DNA of 64,000 nucleotides from Streptomyces chrestomyceticus JCM 4735 (GTDB taxonomy: Bacteria > Actinomycetota > Actinomycetes > Streptomycetales > Streptomycetaceae), in the NCBI RefSeq assembly GCF_003865135.1, contig NZ_BHZC01000001.1:3162001-3226000 (forward strand). Direction: 5' to 3'. Below the pieces are notes generated by a model. It ran no database searches. It saw nothing but the letters and a program-made list of their open reading frames with translations, and was not told where the DNA came from. Shown here one piece after another: positions 8,415-17,065 of this stretch; the first letter of the stretch is position 1, and every line of letters begins with the position of its first letter. The position numbers and the translations under genes were made by a program.

Positions 8415-9155
8415 ATGAACGGCAGCGGCACCGCCCCAGCAGTACCCCGACCCGCCTACCGCAGGCTCAGCGTCGAGCAGCGCCGCTCCCAGCTTCTGAC
8501 CGCCGCCCTGGGCCTGTTCGCCCAGCGCGCCCCCGAAGACGTGTCGCTGGACGACGTGGCGGCCGCCGCGCAGGTGTCCCGGCCGCTGGTCTACCGCTAC
8601 TTCCCCGGCGGCAAGCAGCAGTTGTACGAGGCCGCCCTGCGCAGCGCGGCCGACATACTGGAGGGCTGCTTCGACGAGCCGGAGGACGGCCCGCTGACCC
8701 AGCGCCTCGGCCGGGCGCTCGACCGCTACCTGGCGTTCGTCGACGAGCACGACGCGGGGTTCAGCGCCCTCCTCCAGGGCGGCAGCGTCGTCGAGACGGC
8801 CCGTACGTCCGCGATCGTCGACGAGGTGCGGCGCACCGCCGCCGAGCAGATCCTGCACCACCTCGGCGCCGCGGCCCCCTCGCCCCGGCTGCGGATGGCG
8901 GTCCGTACGTGGATCACGGCCGTCGAGGCCGCCTCCCTGATCTGGCTGGACGAGGAGAAGCAGCCGCCGCTGGACGAACTGCGGGACTGGCTCGTCGACC
9001 ACTTCGTCGCGCTGCTGACCGCGACGGCGGCCACCGACGAGCAGGCCGGGCGGGTGGCGCGGTCGGCGCTGGCGAGGGAGACCGCCGAGGGGCCGGTCGG
9101 CCGGTTGGCCCGGCGCATCCTGCCGATCGTGGCCGACGCGGCCCATCTCCTGTGA
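8415..9155 (+). CDS. TetR/AcrR-family transcriptional regulator
   Basis: A 246-residue protein with an N-terminal TetR helix-turn-helix at about residues 20-66 (LGLFAQRAPEDVSLDDVAAA, then SRPLVYRYFPGGKQQLYEA) and an all-helical ligand domain. I chose ATG 8415 rather than the open GTG at 8265: family members begin within 20 residues of the HTH, and TACGCT at 8403-8408 suggests a leaderless start. It is the obvious candidate regulator of the diiron genes upstream; the ligand is unknown. Its stop codon lies inside the first copy of a 26-bp repeat array. Confidence 0.85.
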   Translation: MNGSGTAPAVPRPAYRRLSVEQRRSQLLTAALGLFAQRAPEDVSLDDVAAAAQVSRPLVYRYFPGGKQQLYEAALRSAADILEGCFDEPEDGPLTQRLGRALDRYLAFVDEHDAGFSALLQGGSVVETARTSAIVDEVRRTAAEQILHHLGAAAPSPRLRMAVRTWITAVEAASLIWLDEEKQPPLDELRDWLVDHFVALLTATAATDEQAGRVARSALARETAEGPVGRLARRILPIVADAAHLL

Positions 9156-9223
9156 GCCGGGACCGCTCGGGTCCCCTGTGAGCCGGGACCGCTCGGGCCT
9201 GCCGTGAGCCGGGACCGCTCGGG
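9153..9223 (+). repeat. Three direct repeats with a 26-bp period
   Basis: TGAGCCGGGACCGCTCGGG occurs perfectly at 9153-9171, 9179-9197 and 9205-9223, separated by 7-base spacers. Each copy contains GAGC...GCTC as a short inverted repeat. The first copy starts at the TGA stop of the TetR gene. It could be a terminator-like array, a protein-binding array, or a recent tandem duplication. Confidence 0.9.
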
Positions 9224-9291
9224 CGCGTTTCCGCCCGGACTGGCCTGACCTGCGCTTTCACCGGGCTGTACATCGATGTGAGACTGGTGGG

Positions 9292-9555
9292 GTGAGAAGC
9301 GAGAACACCCCGTTCGTCGGCGGCCCGCTGGACGGGCGGGTGCTGCCGGTCCTCGTCGGCGCGACCGGCCAGCCGCCGAAGACGTACGAGATCCCGGTAC
9401 CGAACGACGACGGCCGCCCGCCGACGGTCCACCTGTACCGGCGTGCGCCGGGCCGGGTGGGGCGGCTGGGCCTGCCCAGGGGCTGGAAGTACGAGTACGA
9501 CCCGGCGGGCCGGCTGCCGGGCGGCCCGAAGTGGCCGTGGACGAAGCGGCGTTGA
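9292..9555 (+). CDS. Small conserved-type hypothetical protein
   Basis: An 87-residue protein starting at GTG 9292 with a GGTGGG ribosome binding site just upstream. It opens with [17 protein letters not shown], contains a [11 protein letters not shown] strand pattern, and ends in a basic, Trp-containing tail. There is no signal peptide or membrane segment. The frame has strong high-GC codon bias. I recall similar small proteins in other streptomycetes but can assign no function. Confidence 0.65.
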   Translation: MRSENTPFVGGPLDGRVLPVLVGATGQPPKTYEIPVPNDDGRPPTVHLYRRAPGRVGRLGLPRGWKYEYDPAGRLPGGPKWPWTKRR

Positions 9556-9616
9556 CCGTCCGGCGGGCGCCCGCCGGCCGTACGGCCCGGTAACCCCGAC
9601 CGCCCACCATCCCACT

Positions 9617-9657
9617 TGGTCCGGACCATTGACAGTACTGGTCTAGTCCTGTTTGCT
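9617..9657 (+). promoter_or_regulatory. Chitinase promoter with DasR-like element and 12-bp repeats
   Basis: TGGTCCGGACCA (9617-9628, a perfect palindrome) is followed by a canonical -35 TTGACA (9629-9634) and, in the spacer, by TGGTCTAGTCCT (9639-9650). TTTGCT at 9652-9657 is 17 bases from the -35 and can serve as -10. The paired 12-bp repeats 22 bp apart around the -35 are the known layout of Streptomyces chitinase promoters, and the second copy matches the DasR element (ACTGGTCTAGACCANT-like). Expected control is repression by DasR, relieved by phosphorylated aminosugars. Confidence 0.8.
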
Positions 9658-9782
9658 GCCTGCCCAGGGGGAGCCGCGCCTGCGCCTCCCTGGCAAGGCC
9701 CCACCCCGCAGGGGCGGCCCCCTCCACCACCTTCGGCACCCGTGTACGTCCCCTCCGTACCGCCGTCGACAAGGAGCCCCCC

Positions 9783-10979
9783 ATGCGCCGCAGCCGTACC
9801 CGCAGTCACAGACCCGGCCCGTCCAGGAGACCGCCGGCCGCCACCCTGGCCGCCGCAGTCGCCGGCCTCCTCGGCGCCACGGCCCTGTTCGTCACCCCCG
9901 CCCAGGCCGCTCCGCCGCCCGCCAAGACCGCTCCCGCCGCGCCGGCCGCCCGCACCCAGGCCCTCCCGGAGCACGCCCTCGTCGGCTACCTCCACGCCGG
10001 CTTCGCCAACGGCTCCGGATACACGCGGCTGGCCGACGTCCCGGAAAGCTGGGACGTGATCAACCTCGCCTTCGGCGAGCCGGCCTCCGTCACCTCCGGC
10101 GACATCCGCTTCGCGCTCTGCCCGAAGTCCGAGTGTCCCGGCGTGGAGACCGAGGCCGAGTTCAAGGCCGCGGTCAAGGCGAAGCAGGCCGCGGGCAAGA
10201 AGGTGCAGATCTCGATCGGCGGGCAGAACGGGCAGGTGCAGCTCACCACCACCGCCGCCCGCGACCGGTTCGTCCAGTCGGTCGGCGCGATCATCGACCG
10301 CTACGGGCTGGACGGCCTGGACATCGACTTCGAGGGCCACTCCCTCTCACTGGCCACCGGCGACACCGACTTCAAGAACCCGAAGACCCCCGCGATCGTC
10401 AACCTGATCTCGGCGGTCAGGACCCTCAAGGCCAAGTACGGCGCCGGGTTCACCCTGACCATGGCGCCGGAGACGTTCTTCGTCCAGCTCGGCTACCAGT
10501 TCTACGGTTCGGGGCCCTGGGGCGGCCAGGACCCGCGCGCCGGCGCGTACCTGCCCGTCATCCACGCGCTGCGCGACGACCTGACCCTGCTGCACGTACA
10601 GGACTACAACTCCGGCCCGATCATGGGCCTGGACAACCAGTACCACTTCATGGGCGGCGCCGACTTCCACATCGCGATGACCGACATGCTGCTGACCGGC
10701 TTCCCGGTCGCCGGCAACCAGAACAACGTCTTCCCGGCGCTCAAGCCGTCCCAGGTCGCCATCGGCCTGCCCGCCTCCCCGTACGCGGGCAACGGGCACA
10801 CCGCCCCGGCCGAGGTCACCAAGGCCCTCAACTGCCTCACCCGGGGCACCGACTGCGGCACCTACCGGACGCACGGCCGCTGGCCCGGCATGCGCGGCCT
10901 GATGACCTGGTCCGTGAACTGGGACCGGTTCGGCGACTGGGAGTTCCAGAAGAACTTCGACCGCTACTACGGGAGCTGA
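9783..10979 (+). CDS. Secreted GH18 chitinase
   Basis: A 398-residue protein with a long Sec signal peptide (basic Arg-rich start, hydrophobic core about 20-37, AQA cleavage near 42). It then holds a single glycoside hydrolase family 18 barrel. The SIGG strand motif is at 144-147 and the catalytic DGLDIDFE at 177-184, with Glu184 as the acid/base. It hydrolyses beta-1,4 N-acetylglucosamine bonds in chitin outside the cell. No carbohydrate-binding or fibronectin module is present, so it is a compact single-domain enzyme. AAGGAG at 9770-9775 precedes the ATG. The promoter carries DasR-type elements. Confidence 0.93.
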   Translation: MRRSRTRSHRPGPSRRPPAATLAAAVAGLLGATALFVTPAQAAPPPAKTAPAAPAARTQALPEHALVGYLHAGFANGSGYTRLADVPESWDVINLAFGEPASVTSGDIRFALCPKSECPGVETEAEFKAAVKAKQAAGKKVQISIGGQNGQVQLTTTAARDRFVQSVGAIIDRYGLDGLDIDFEGHSLSLATGDTDFKNPKTPAIVNLISAVRTLKAKYGAGFTLTMAPETFFVQLGYQFYGSGPWGGQDPRAGAYLPVIHALRDDLTLLHVQDYNSGPIMGLDNQYHFMGGADFHIAMTDMLLTGFPVAGNQNNVFPALKPSQVAIGLPASPYAGNGHTAPAEVTKALNCLTRGTDCGTYRTHGRWPGMRGLMTWSVNWDRFGDWEFQKNFDRYYGS

Positions 10980-11170
10980 CCGCCCCTCAGCAGCACACCG
11001 GGGCCGCCGTCCGGCGCCGGGACACGCCCCCGGCCGCCGATCGGGTGACCGTACCGCTCCGGTGGCCCCACCCCCACGGCGAAGATACGACCACCGTGGC
11101 ACGATCCGAACGAACCGGGCGGCGGACCAGGGGTCCGCCGGAGCCGCAGCAGTCCGTCGGAGGTGGGTTC

Positions 11171-12532
11171 GTGTCGCAGCGGTGCACGTCGGGGCAGTGC
11201 GCGCCAAGGCGGTCCGGGCCGCGCCGGACCGGACCGGGGCGGTCGGGGCCGTCCCGGCTCGTACGGTCGGTCTGCGCGACGGCCCTGGCGGGCGCGGTCG
11301 CCCTGGCCCTGCCCGCCGCGCCGGTGCACGCCGTACCGGAGCCGGACCCGGCCGCGACCGGAGCGCTGGAGCTGCCGGACGGTCCCGGCGGGCCGGGTGA
11401 ACCGGACGGACTCGCCGGACCGGACGCATCCGAAGTACCGGACGCCACCGAAGCAACCGGCTCCGGCACCGACACCGGCACCGCCTCCAACGAGGACCCC
11501 TCCCTCCGCCGCCTGCTGACCCGCCTCCAGGACCTCTACCGGCGGACCGAACAGGCCACCGAGGCGTACAACGCCACCGAGGAGGACCTCAAGGCCCAGC
11601 GCAAGGAGTCGCAGGACCTCAACGTCCGGCTGGCCCGCGCCCGTACCCGGCTCGCCGACGGGCAGGCCGACGCGGGACGGCTCGCCCGCCAGCAGTACCA
11701 GGGCGGCGCCGCCGCCGGGCTCTCCACGTACCTGCGGATGCTGCTCTCCGCCGACCCGCAGGAGGTGCTGGAGGAGGGCCACCTCTTCAAGGAGGCGGCC
11801 GGCAGCCAGGCCGCCACCGTCGCCCGGCTCACCGGCAACGAGAAGCGGGCGGACGAGCTGGCGAAGGCGTCGCGCGCCGCGCTGGACGAGCAGCAGGTGC
11901 TCACCGAGCGGCGCCGTAAGCAGCGGGACGCGGTCGAGGGCCGCCTCAAGGAGGTCGAGGAACTGCTCTCCACGCTCTCCGAGGACCAGCTCGCCGAACT
12001 GGGCCGGATGGAGCAGCAGGGCACGGACGAGGCACAGCGCGGCCTGGTGTCCTCCGGCGAGCTGAACGGGTCCCGGGCGCCGTCGGCGAGTGGCGACCGG
12101 GCCGTGCGGTACGGCCTCCGGCAGGTCGGCAAGCCGTACGTCTGGGGAGCGCAGGGGCCCGGCTCCTTCGACTGCTCCGGCCTGACGTCGCAGGCGTGGT
12201 CGCACGCCGGGCGGCCCGTCCCGCGAACCAGCCAGGAACAGTGGCGCCGGCTGCCGCACGTGCCGCTGCGGGCGCTGCGCCCCGGCGACCTGGTGATCTA
12301 CTTCCCCGGCGCCACGCACGTCGCGATGTACCTGGGCGACGGCATGGTGGTCCAGGCGCCCCGCCCCGGCGCCCGGGTCAAGGTCTCCCCCGTCGCGTCG
12401 AACCCCCTGCTGGGCGCCGTCCGCCCGGACCAGGGCGCTCCGTCCCTGCGCGCCTACGTCCCGCCGCCGCTGCCGGACGACGCGACGGCGGGCGCCGATT
12501 CGGGGTACGGGTCGGCGGCGGGCCCGGCCTGA
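11171..12532 (+). CDS. Secreted NlpC/P60 cell-wall hydrolase with coiled coil
   Basis: A 453-residue exported protein. A long N-terminal signal (hydrophobic core about 33-52, AHA-type cleavage near 54) precedes a Pro/Gly-rich linker, a coiled-coil region at about 111-275, and a C-terminal NlpC/P60 domain from about 307. The catalytic Cys is in DCSG (335) and the His in ATHVAMYLG (383). Such enzymes cut D-Glu to diaminopimelate links in peptidoglycan stem peptides; the coiled coil is typical of RipA-like actinobacterial members. GTG 11171 is preceded by GGAGGTGG. It follows the chitinase by 191 bases and probably has its own promoter. Confidence 0.88.
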   Translation: MSQRCTSGQCAPRRSGPRRTGPGRSGPSRLVRSVCATALAGAVALALPAAPVHAVPEPDPAATGALELPDGPGGPGEPDGLAGPDASEVPDATEATGSGTDTGTASNEDPSLRRLLTRLQDLYRRTEQATEAYNATEEDLKAQRKESQDLNVRLARARTRLADGQADAGRLARQQYQGGAAAGLSTYLRMLLSADPQEVLEEGHLFKEAAGSQAATVARLTGNEKRADELAKASRAALDEQQVLTERRRKQRDAVEGRLKEVEELLSTLSEDQLAELGRMEQQGTDEAQRGLVSSGELNGSRAPSASGDRAVRYGLRQVGKPYVWGAQGPGSFDCSGLTSQAWSHAGRPVPRTSQEQWRRLPHVPLRALRPGDLVIYFPGATHVAMYLGDGMVVQAPRPGARVKVSPVASNPLLGAVRPDQGAPSLRAYVPPPLPDDATAGADSGYGSAAGPA

Positions 12533-12654
12533 CCGGGGGTGGTACTGGTGCCACCCGCACAAGTGAAACCTGGGTGATCGATACCGTCCGCCCCGCACCG
12601 CAGCATCTTCCCTGTACGGCAGTACGGCCGTACGCGTATCCCGGGGAGGAACGT

Positions 12655-14190
12655 ATGCGGGTGTTCGGAAAGAGCCGATGGCGAAGGGCCTCCGTGGCGG
12701 GGCTGGTCACCGTGGCGACGGCCGCTCTGCTGCCGGCAGCCACCGGGCCCGCCGCGGCTGCGGGCGACGGGCACGTTCCCGCGCGCTATACGGAGCAGCG
12801 GCTCGACTGGCACACCTGTGACGGCGCACCGTCGCTGGACTGCGCGACGATGAGCGTGCCGCGCGACTGGCACCACCCGGCGGACGGCCCGGACATCAGC
12901 GTGTCCGTGTCCCGGCACCGGGCGGCCGATCCGGCTGCGCGGCGGGGCGTCCTGATGATGGCGGCGGGCGGGCCGGGCGGCCAGGGCCTGCTCAGACCGG
13001 CGGACTTCGCCAAGCGCTCGCCCACCGTGGCCGCCGCCTACGACATCGTGAGTTTCGATCAGCGCGGACTGCCGCGCAGCACACCCCTGGCCTGCCAGAC
13101 CCGGGCCGAGTTCGACGCGTTCTTCGGCGACGACTCCCGGGACCGCTCGCCCTCGGCGGTACGCGGCGTCGTACAGCGCTCGCGGCAACTGGCCCGGTCC
13201 TGCCAGGAGCGCGGCGGCGGTCTGGCGCCGTACCTCACCACCGACCAGACCGTGCGCGACATGGACCTGTTCCGCGCGCTGCTCGGCGCCCGCAAGTTCG
13301 CGTATTACGGTCCCTCGTACGCGGGGATGATCGGCGCGTACTACGCGACGGAGTTCCCGCACCGCGTGGACCGGCTCGTCCTGGACAGCACCGTCGCTTT
13401 CGACGGCACCTGGGAGTCCTTCCTGATGGACCAGCCGCGCAGCTTCCAGCGCCGGTTCGAGCGGGACTTCCTGCCCTGGCTGGCCGCGCGCGACGCGACG
13501 TACCACTACGGACGTACGGCCGCCGCGGTCGAGGCGAAGTGGGAAGCGCGGCGCCGGGCGCTGCGTGACCGCCCGGCCGTCCTCGACGACGGACGGCGGG
13601 TGACGCCGAACCGCCTGGACTTCGGCACCAGCCAGGCCCTCTACAACGCGGCCCGGGGCTTCGCGCCGCTGGCCACCGCGCTCGCCGCGCTCGACCACTG
13701 GGACACCGCCGCACCGGCCGAGCGCGGCGCCGCCAAGGAGGTCTTCGGCGACTACCTCAGTCCGGAGTTCCTCGCCGAGTACACCGCGGTGACCTGCAAC
13801 GACACGCCGTGGAGCCACGACATGGACCGCTGGGTGCGCCGCACCGCCACCTACACCGCGACGTACCCGCTGGTCGGGGCGCGGGCCCTGGCCTTCGCGG
13901 CGACCTGCGCCGCCTGGCCCGCCTCCCGCGCCCCGCGCGTCCGTGTCACCGGCAAGGGCCTGCCGACGACGCTCATGCTCGGCTCGCTGCACGACCCCGC
14001 CATCTACTACGAGGGCGTTCTGCGGTCCCACCGCGCGCTGCGCGGCTCCCGCCTGGTCACCGTCGCGGGCGGTGACCACGGCCAGTACCAGAACCACAAC
14101 CCGTGCGTGGACGCGCTGGTGGACCGCTACCTGCTCACGGGCGCGGCTCCGGCGAAGGACATCGGCTGCCCGGCGCCGGGCCCAGGATGA
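12655..14190 (+). CDS. Secreted alpha/beta hydrolase, tripeptidyl-aminopeptidase-like (S33)
   Basis: A 511-residue protein with a Sec signal peptide (AAAAG cleavage near 36) and no lipobox. The pattern matches the Streptomyces Tap/SlpD/SlpE family: oxyanion segment GGPGG at about 105-109, DQRG at 135-138, the nucleophile elbow YGPSYAG around Ser221, LGSLHDPAIYY carrying the Asp, and GGDHGQY carrying the His. The elbow reads G-x-S-x-A instead of G-x-S-x-G. Paired cysteines fit an extracellular fold. It probably removes N-terminal tripeptides or similar groups. GGGGAGGA precedes ATG 12655. Confidence 0.85.
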   Translation: MRVFGKSRWRRASVAGLVTVATAALLPAATGPAAAAGDGHVPARYTEQRLDWHTCDGAPSLDCATMSVPRDWHHPADGPDISVSVSRHRAADPAARRGVLMMAAGGPGGQGLLRPADFAKRSPTVAAAYDIVSFDQRGLPRSTPLACQTRAEFDAFFGDDSRDRSPSAVRGVVQRSRQLARSCQERGGGLAPYLTTDQTVRDMDLFRALLGARKFAYYGPSYAGMIGAYYATEFPHRVDRLVLDSTVAFDGTWESFLMDQPRSFQRRFERDFLPWLAARDATYHYGRTAAAVEAKWEARRRALRDRPAVLDDGRRVTPNRLDFGTSQALYNAARGFAPLATALAALDHWDTAAPAERGAAKEVFGDYLSPEFLAEYTAVTCNDTPWSHDMDRWVRRTATYTATYPLVGARALAFAATCAAWPASRAPRVRVTGKGLPTTLMLGSLHDPAIYYEGVLRSHRALRGSRLVTVAGGDHGQYQNHNPCVDALVDRYLLTGAAPAKDIGCPAPGPG

Positions 14191-14205
14191 TCCGAAAGAC
14201 GCGCC

Positions 14206-15465
14206 CTAGACCTGGGAAGTCAGCGAAGCCAGGTACGCCTCCGTCTTCTCCGGCTCGTAGAAGAAGTTCTCGAAGTCCGCCGGGTCGTTGAACCCGTTCG
14301 CGAAGCGGTCGGCCACCGGCTGGAGCTGCCCCGCCGCCCCGATCAGGTTGAGCACGTGCTCGGGCGGCGGCGCCAGCATCGCGTTGGTCCACTTCGTGAC
14401 GTGCTGGGCGGTCTGCCAGTAGCGGTCGAACGTGGTCCGCATCCACTCCGCGTCGAAGGGGCGGTCACCGTGCTCGATGATCGAGGCGAGGTAGGAAGCG
14501 GCGCACTTGGAGGCCGAGTTGGAGCCCTGGCCGGTGATCGGATCGTTGGCGACGACGACGTCCGCGACGCCGAGGACCAGGCCGCCGGAGGGGAGTTGGC
14601 CGACGGGGTTGCGCACGGTCGGGGCGTACCGCCCGGCCAGGGTGCCGTTGGCGTCGGTCAGCTCGACCTTCGTGGCGCGCGCGTACTCCCAGGGGGTGAA
14701 GCGCTCCATGAGCTCCAGGGTCGTCGCCAGGTGCTCGTCGGGGTCCCGCATGCCCGCGAAGACGTCCAGGGGGCCGCCGGGTATGCCCTCCCAGAAGAGG
14801 ATGTCGGCACGGCCGGAGTTGGTCAGCGTCGGCATGATGAACAGCTCGCCGACGCCCGGTACGAGGTTGCAGCGCACCGCGTCGAAGTCGGGGTGCTCGG
14901 GGCGGGGGGCCAGGCCGTGCACGTACGCGACGGACAGCGCGCGCTGCGGGGCGTCGTACGGCGAACGCGAGGCGTCCCGGCCGAACATCGACACCAGCTC
15001 GCCCTTGCCGGCGGAGACCAGCGTCAGGTCGTAGCGGCTCGCGAAGAAGTCGAGGTCGGAGACGGCGGCGCCGTGGATGACCAGTTGTCCGCCGCGCTGC
15101 GCGAAGGTCTCCATCCAGCCGGCCATCTTCAGGCGCTGGTCGACGGACTGGGCGTAGCCGTCCAGCTTGCCGACCCAGTCGACGGCGCGCTGGGTGCCGC
15201 CGGGCTCCGCGTGGCTGCCGGGCGCGGCCACCGAGACGCCGAGGCCCTCGATGCGCGGGGCCTGGCTCTCCCAGAAGTTCAGCGCCAGGTCGCGCTCGTG
15301 CTGGAGGGCGGTGTGGAACATGCACTGCGTGGACATGACCCGGCCGGAGCGGATCTCGTCCGCGGTGCGGTTGGACATGAGGGTGACCTCATAGCCCTGG
15401 GCCTGCAGCCCGAGGGCGAGCTGGAGACCGGACTGGCCGGCTCCGACGATGAGTATCTTCCGCAT
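14206..15465 (-). CDS. StyA-type styrene/indole monooxygenase (FAD-binding)
   Basis: A 419-residue flavoprotein, the length of StyA (about 415). It starts with the Rossmann fingerprint GAGQSGLQLALGLQ (about 8-21). The middle contains the family's FWESQAPRIEGLGVSVA segment and the end the GLVLGVADVVVANDPITGQGSNSASKCA segment, which resembles the second FAD contact region. Group E monooxygenases epoxidise styrene- or indole-like double bonds using FADH2 from a separate reductase; no reductase gene is adjacent. It lies 40 bases downstream of cvnD on the same strand and could be the last gene of that operon. Confidence 0.82.
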   Translation of the reverse strand: MRKILIVGAGQSGLQLALGLQAQGYEVTLMSNRTADEIRSGRVMSTQCMFHTALQHERDLALNFWESQAPRIEGLGVSVAAPGSHAEPGGTQRAVDWVGKLDGYAQSVDQRLKMAGWMETFAQRGGQLVIHGAAVSDLDFFASRYDLTLVSAGKGELVSMFGRDASRSPYDAPQRALSVAYVHGLAPRPEHPDFDAVRCNLVPGVGELFIMPTLTNSGRADILFWEGIPGGPLDVFAGMRDPDEHLATTLELMERFTPWEYARATKVELTDANGTLAGRYAPTVRNPVGQLPSGGLVLGVADVVVANDPITGQGSNSASKCAASYLASIIEHGDRPFDAEWMRTTFDRYWQTAQHVTKWTNAMLAPPPEHVLNLIGAAGQLQPVADRFANGFNDPADFENFFYEPEKTEAYLASLTSQV

Positions 15466-15505
15466 GGTGGTGCTCTCTTCCCAGGTACGGGGGGGCGGCT
15501 CGGGG

Positions 15506-16189
15506 CTATTCGGGAGTGGCTTCGAGGGCGTGGGCGACGAGCGCGAGCAGCGACTCGACGACCGTGATCCGCCGGCGCGCGTCCATGATCACGACGGGCA
15601 CGTGCGGCGGTACGGTCAGCGCCTCGCGTACGTGCTCGACGGCGTACGCGGCCGTCCCCTCGAAGTGGTTGACCGCGACGATGTACGGCAGGCCGCAGCT
15701 CTCGAAGTAGTCCAGCGCGGGGAAGCAGTCGTCCAGCCGGCGGGTGTCGGCCATCACGACGGCGCCGATCGCGCCGCGTACCAGGTCGTCCCACATGAAC
15801 CAGAACCGCTGCTGCCCCGGCGTGCCGAACAGGTACAGCACCAGGTCGGAGTCGAGGGTGATCCGCCCGAAGTCCATCGCGACCGTGGTGGTGGTCTTGT
15901 GCGGGGTGGCGGACAGGTCGTCGGTGCCCTCGCTGGCCTGCGTCATCACCGCCTCGGTCTGCAAGGGGGTGATCTCCGAGACCGAGCCCACGAACGTGGT
16001 CTTGCCCACGCCGAAGCCGCCCGCCACCACGATCTTGGTCGCGATGGGGGCGCGGGAACGATCCGTCTGCCAGCTCTGCAGCCCCGCCTCGTCGTCGACG
16101 GCGGGCGCCCCGGCCCCGGCGGATCCGCGCGGCGCTCCGGCCACCCCGGCCGTACCGGCCGTCATCGTGTCAGAGCCTGCGAAGTCCAC
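15506..16189 (-). CDS. cvnD: Conservon small GTP-binding protein CvnD
   Basis: A 227-residue Ras-like GTPase of the Streptomyces conservon type. The P-loop GGFGVGKTT (about 58-66), switch residues in a TTTTVAMDFG segment and DTPG-equivalent LFGTPGQQR are visible; NHFEG stands in the NKxD region. It opens with an acidic and Ala/Gly-rich leader. The MDF start (GTG 16189) overlaps the end of cvnC by 20 bases, usual for conservons; ATG 16165 is an alternative. In the model for these operons, CvnA-D form a membrane-associated complex resembling eukaryotic G-protein signalling. Confidence 0.92.
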   Translation of the reverse strand: MDFAGSDTMTAGTAGVAGAPRGSAGAGAPAVDDEAGLQSWQTDRSRAPIATKIVVAGGFGVGKTTFVGSVSEITPLQTEAVMTQASEGTDDLSATPHKTTTTVAMDFGRITLDSDLVLYLFGTPGQQRFWFMWDDLVRGAIGAVVMADTRRLDDCFPALDYFESCGLPYIVAVNHFEGTAAYAVEHVREALTVPPHVPVVIMDARRRITVVESLLALVAHALEATPE

Positions 16190-16571
16190 CCAACACCCTT
16201 TCGAGCAGCGCGCGGTCCGGCCGGCCGGTGCCGTGCCCGGTGCCGTAGACGCGGATCTTTCCTTGGTCGGCGAGGTCGCTGAGCAGGACGCGGACCACGC
16301 CCAGCGGCATCTTGAGCAGCGCGGAGATCTCCGCCACCGAACGCATCCGGCGGCACAGCTCCACGATCGCCCGCATCTCCGGCATCACCCGGTCGCCCCA
16401 GCCGCCGGACGTCAGCTCCCGCCGCTCCTCGGGGGCGTCCAGCGCCGCCACGAACGTCTCCACGAGCAGGACGTGGCCGAAGCGGGTGCGGCCGCCGGTC
16501 AGTGAGTACGGGCGCACGCGCGCGGGTTTCTTGTCCCCGCCGCGCACGGGGAGCTGGGGCGGGGTGCTCAC
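16170..16571 (-). CDS. cvnC: Conservon protein CvnC (DUF742)
   Basis: A 133-residue protein of the DUF742 family. It has the conserved RVRPYSLTGGRT start of the domain and a C-terminal winged-helix-like segment ending GVVRVLLSDLADQGKIRVY. The GTG start overlaps the cvnB stop in GTGA. DUF742 proteins are always found between the roadblock and GTPase genes of conservons, and probably bridge complex members. Confidence 0.92.
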   Translation of the reverse strand: MSTPPQLPVRGGDKKPARVRPYSLTGGRTRFGHVLLVETFVAALDAPEERRELTSGGWGDRVMPEMRAIVELCRRMRSVAEISALLKMPLGVVRVLLSDLADQGKIRVYGTGHGTGRPDRALLERVLGGLRRL

Positions 16572-17065
16572 TGGGCGCTCTCCATCGACTTGCGCAGCTC
16601 ACTGCGGAGTTCGGGGGTCAGGACATGGCCGGCCCGGCCGACGAACAGCGCCATGTGGTAGGCGATGACGCTCATGTCGCAGTCCGGCGTGGCGTGCACC
16701 CCGAGCAGCGAGCCGTCGCTGACCGACATGACGAAGAGGCTGCCCTCCTCCATCGCGACCATCGTCTGCTTGACCGTTCCGCCGTCCATCAGCCGGGCGG
16801 CGCCCGTGGTGAGGCTGCCCAGCCCGGAGACGATGGTCGCCAGGTCCGCGCTGGACCCCCGGGGCCCCGCCGGGGCGCCCGGCTGCCCGGCCGGGAGGGC
16901 CGCGGCGGCCGCTCCCGGGTCGGAGGAGAGCAGCAGCAGCCCGTCGGAGGAGACCACGGCCACCGAGCGGATGCCCGGTACCTCGTCGACCAGGTTCGTC
17001 AGCAACCAGTGCAGATTCCGTGCCTCACTGCTCAGTCCGTAAGCAGCCGGCGCTTGCGCCTTCAA
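16568..17065 (-). CDS. cvnB: Conservon roadblock/LC7 protein CvnB
   Basis: A 165-residue roadblock/LC7 (MglB-like) protein: LHWLLTNLVDEVPGIRSVAVVSSDG begins the fold and the GSLLGVHATPDCDMSVIAYHM segment ends it. Family members bind the partner GTPase and can act as its regulator. The start is a rare TTG at 17065, supported by GAGGAGG 7 bases upstream, and it overlaps the cvnA stop in TTGA. Confidence 0.92.
   Translation of the reverse strand: MKAQAPAAYGLSSEARNLHWLLTNLVDEVPGIRSVAVVSSDGLLLLSSDPGAAAAALPAGQPGAPAGPRGSSADLATIVSGLGSLTTGAARLMDGGTVKQTMVAMEEGSLFVMSVSDGSLLGVHATPDCDMSVIAYHMALFVGRAGHVLTPELRSELRKSMESAQ

Noticed and set aside
10980..11170. A c-di-AMP (ydaO) riboswitch ahead of the NlpC/P60 gene
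   Set aside because: Such elements precede some Streptomyces cell-wall hydrolase genes, but this 191-base leader is too short and I see none of the conserved segments.
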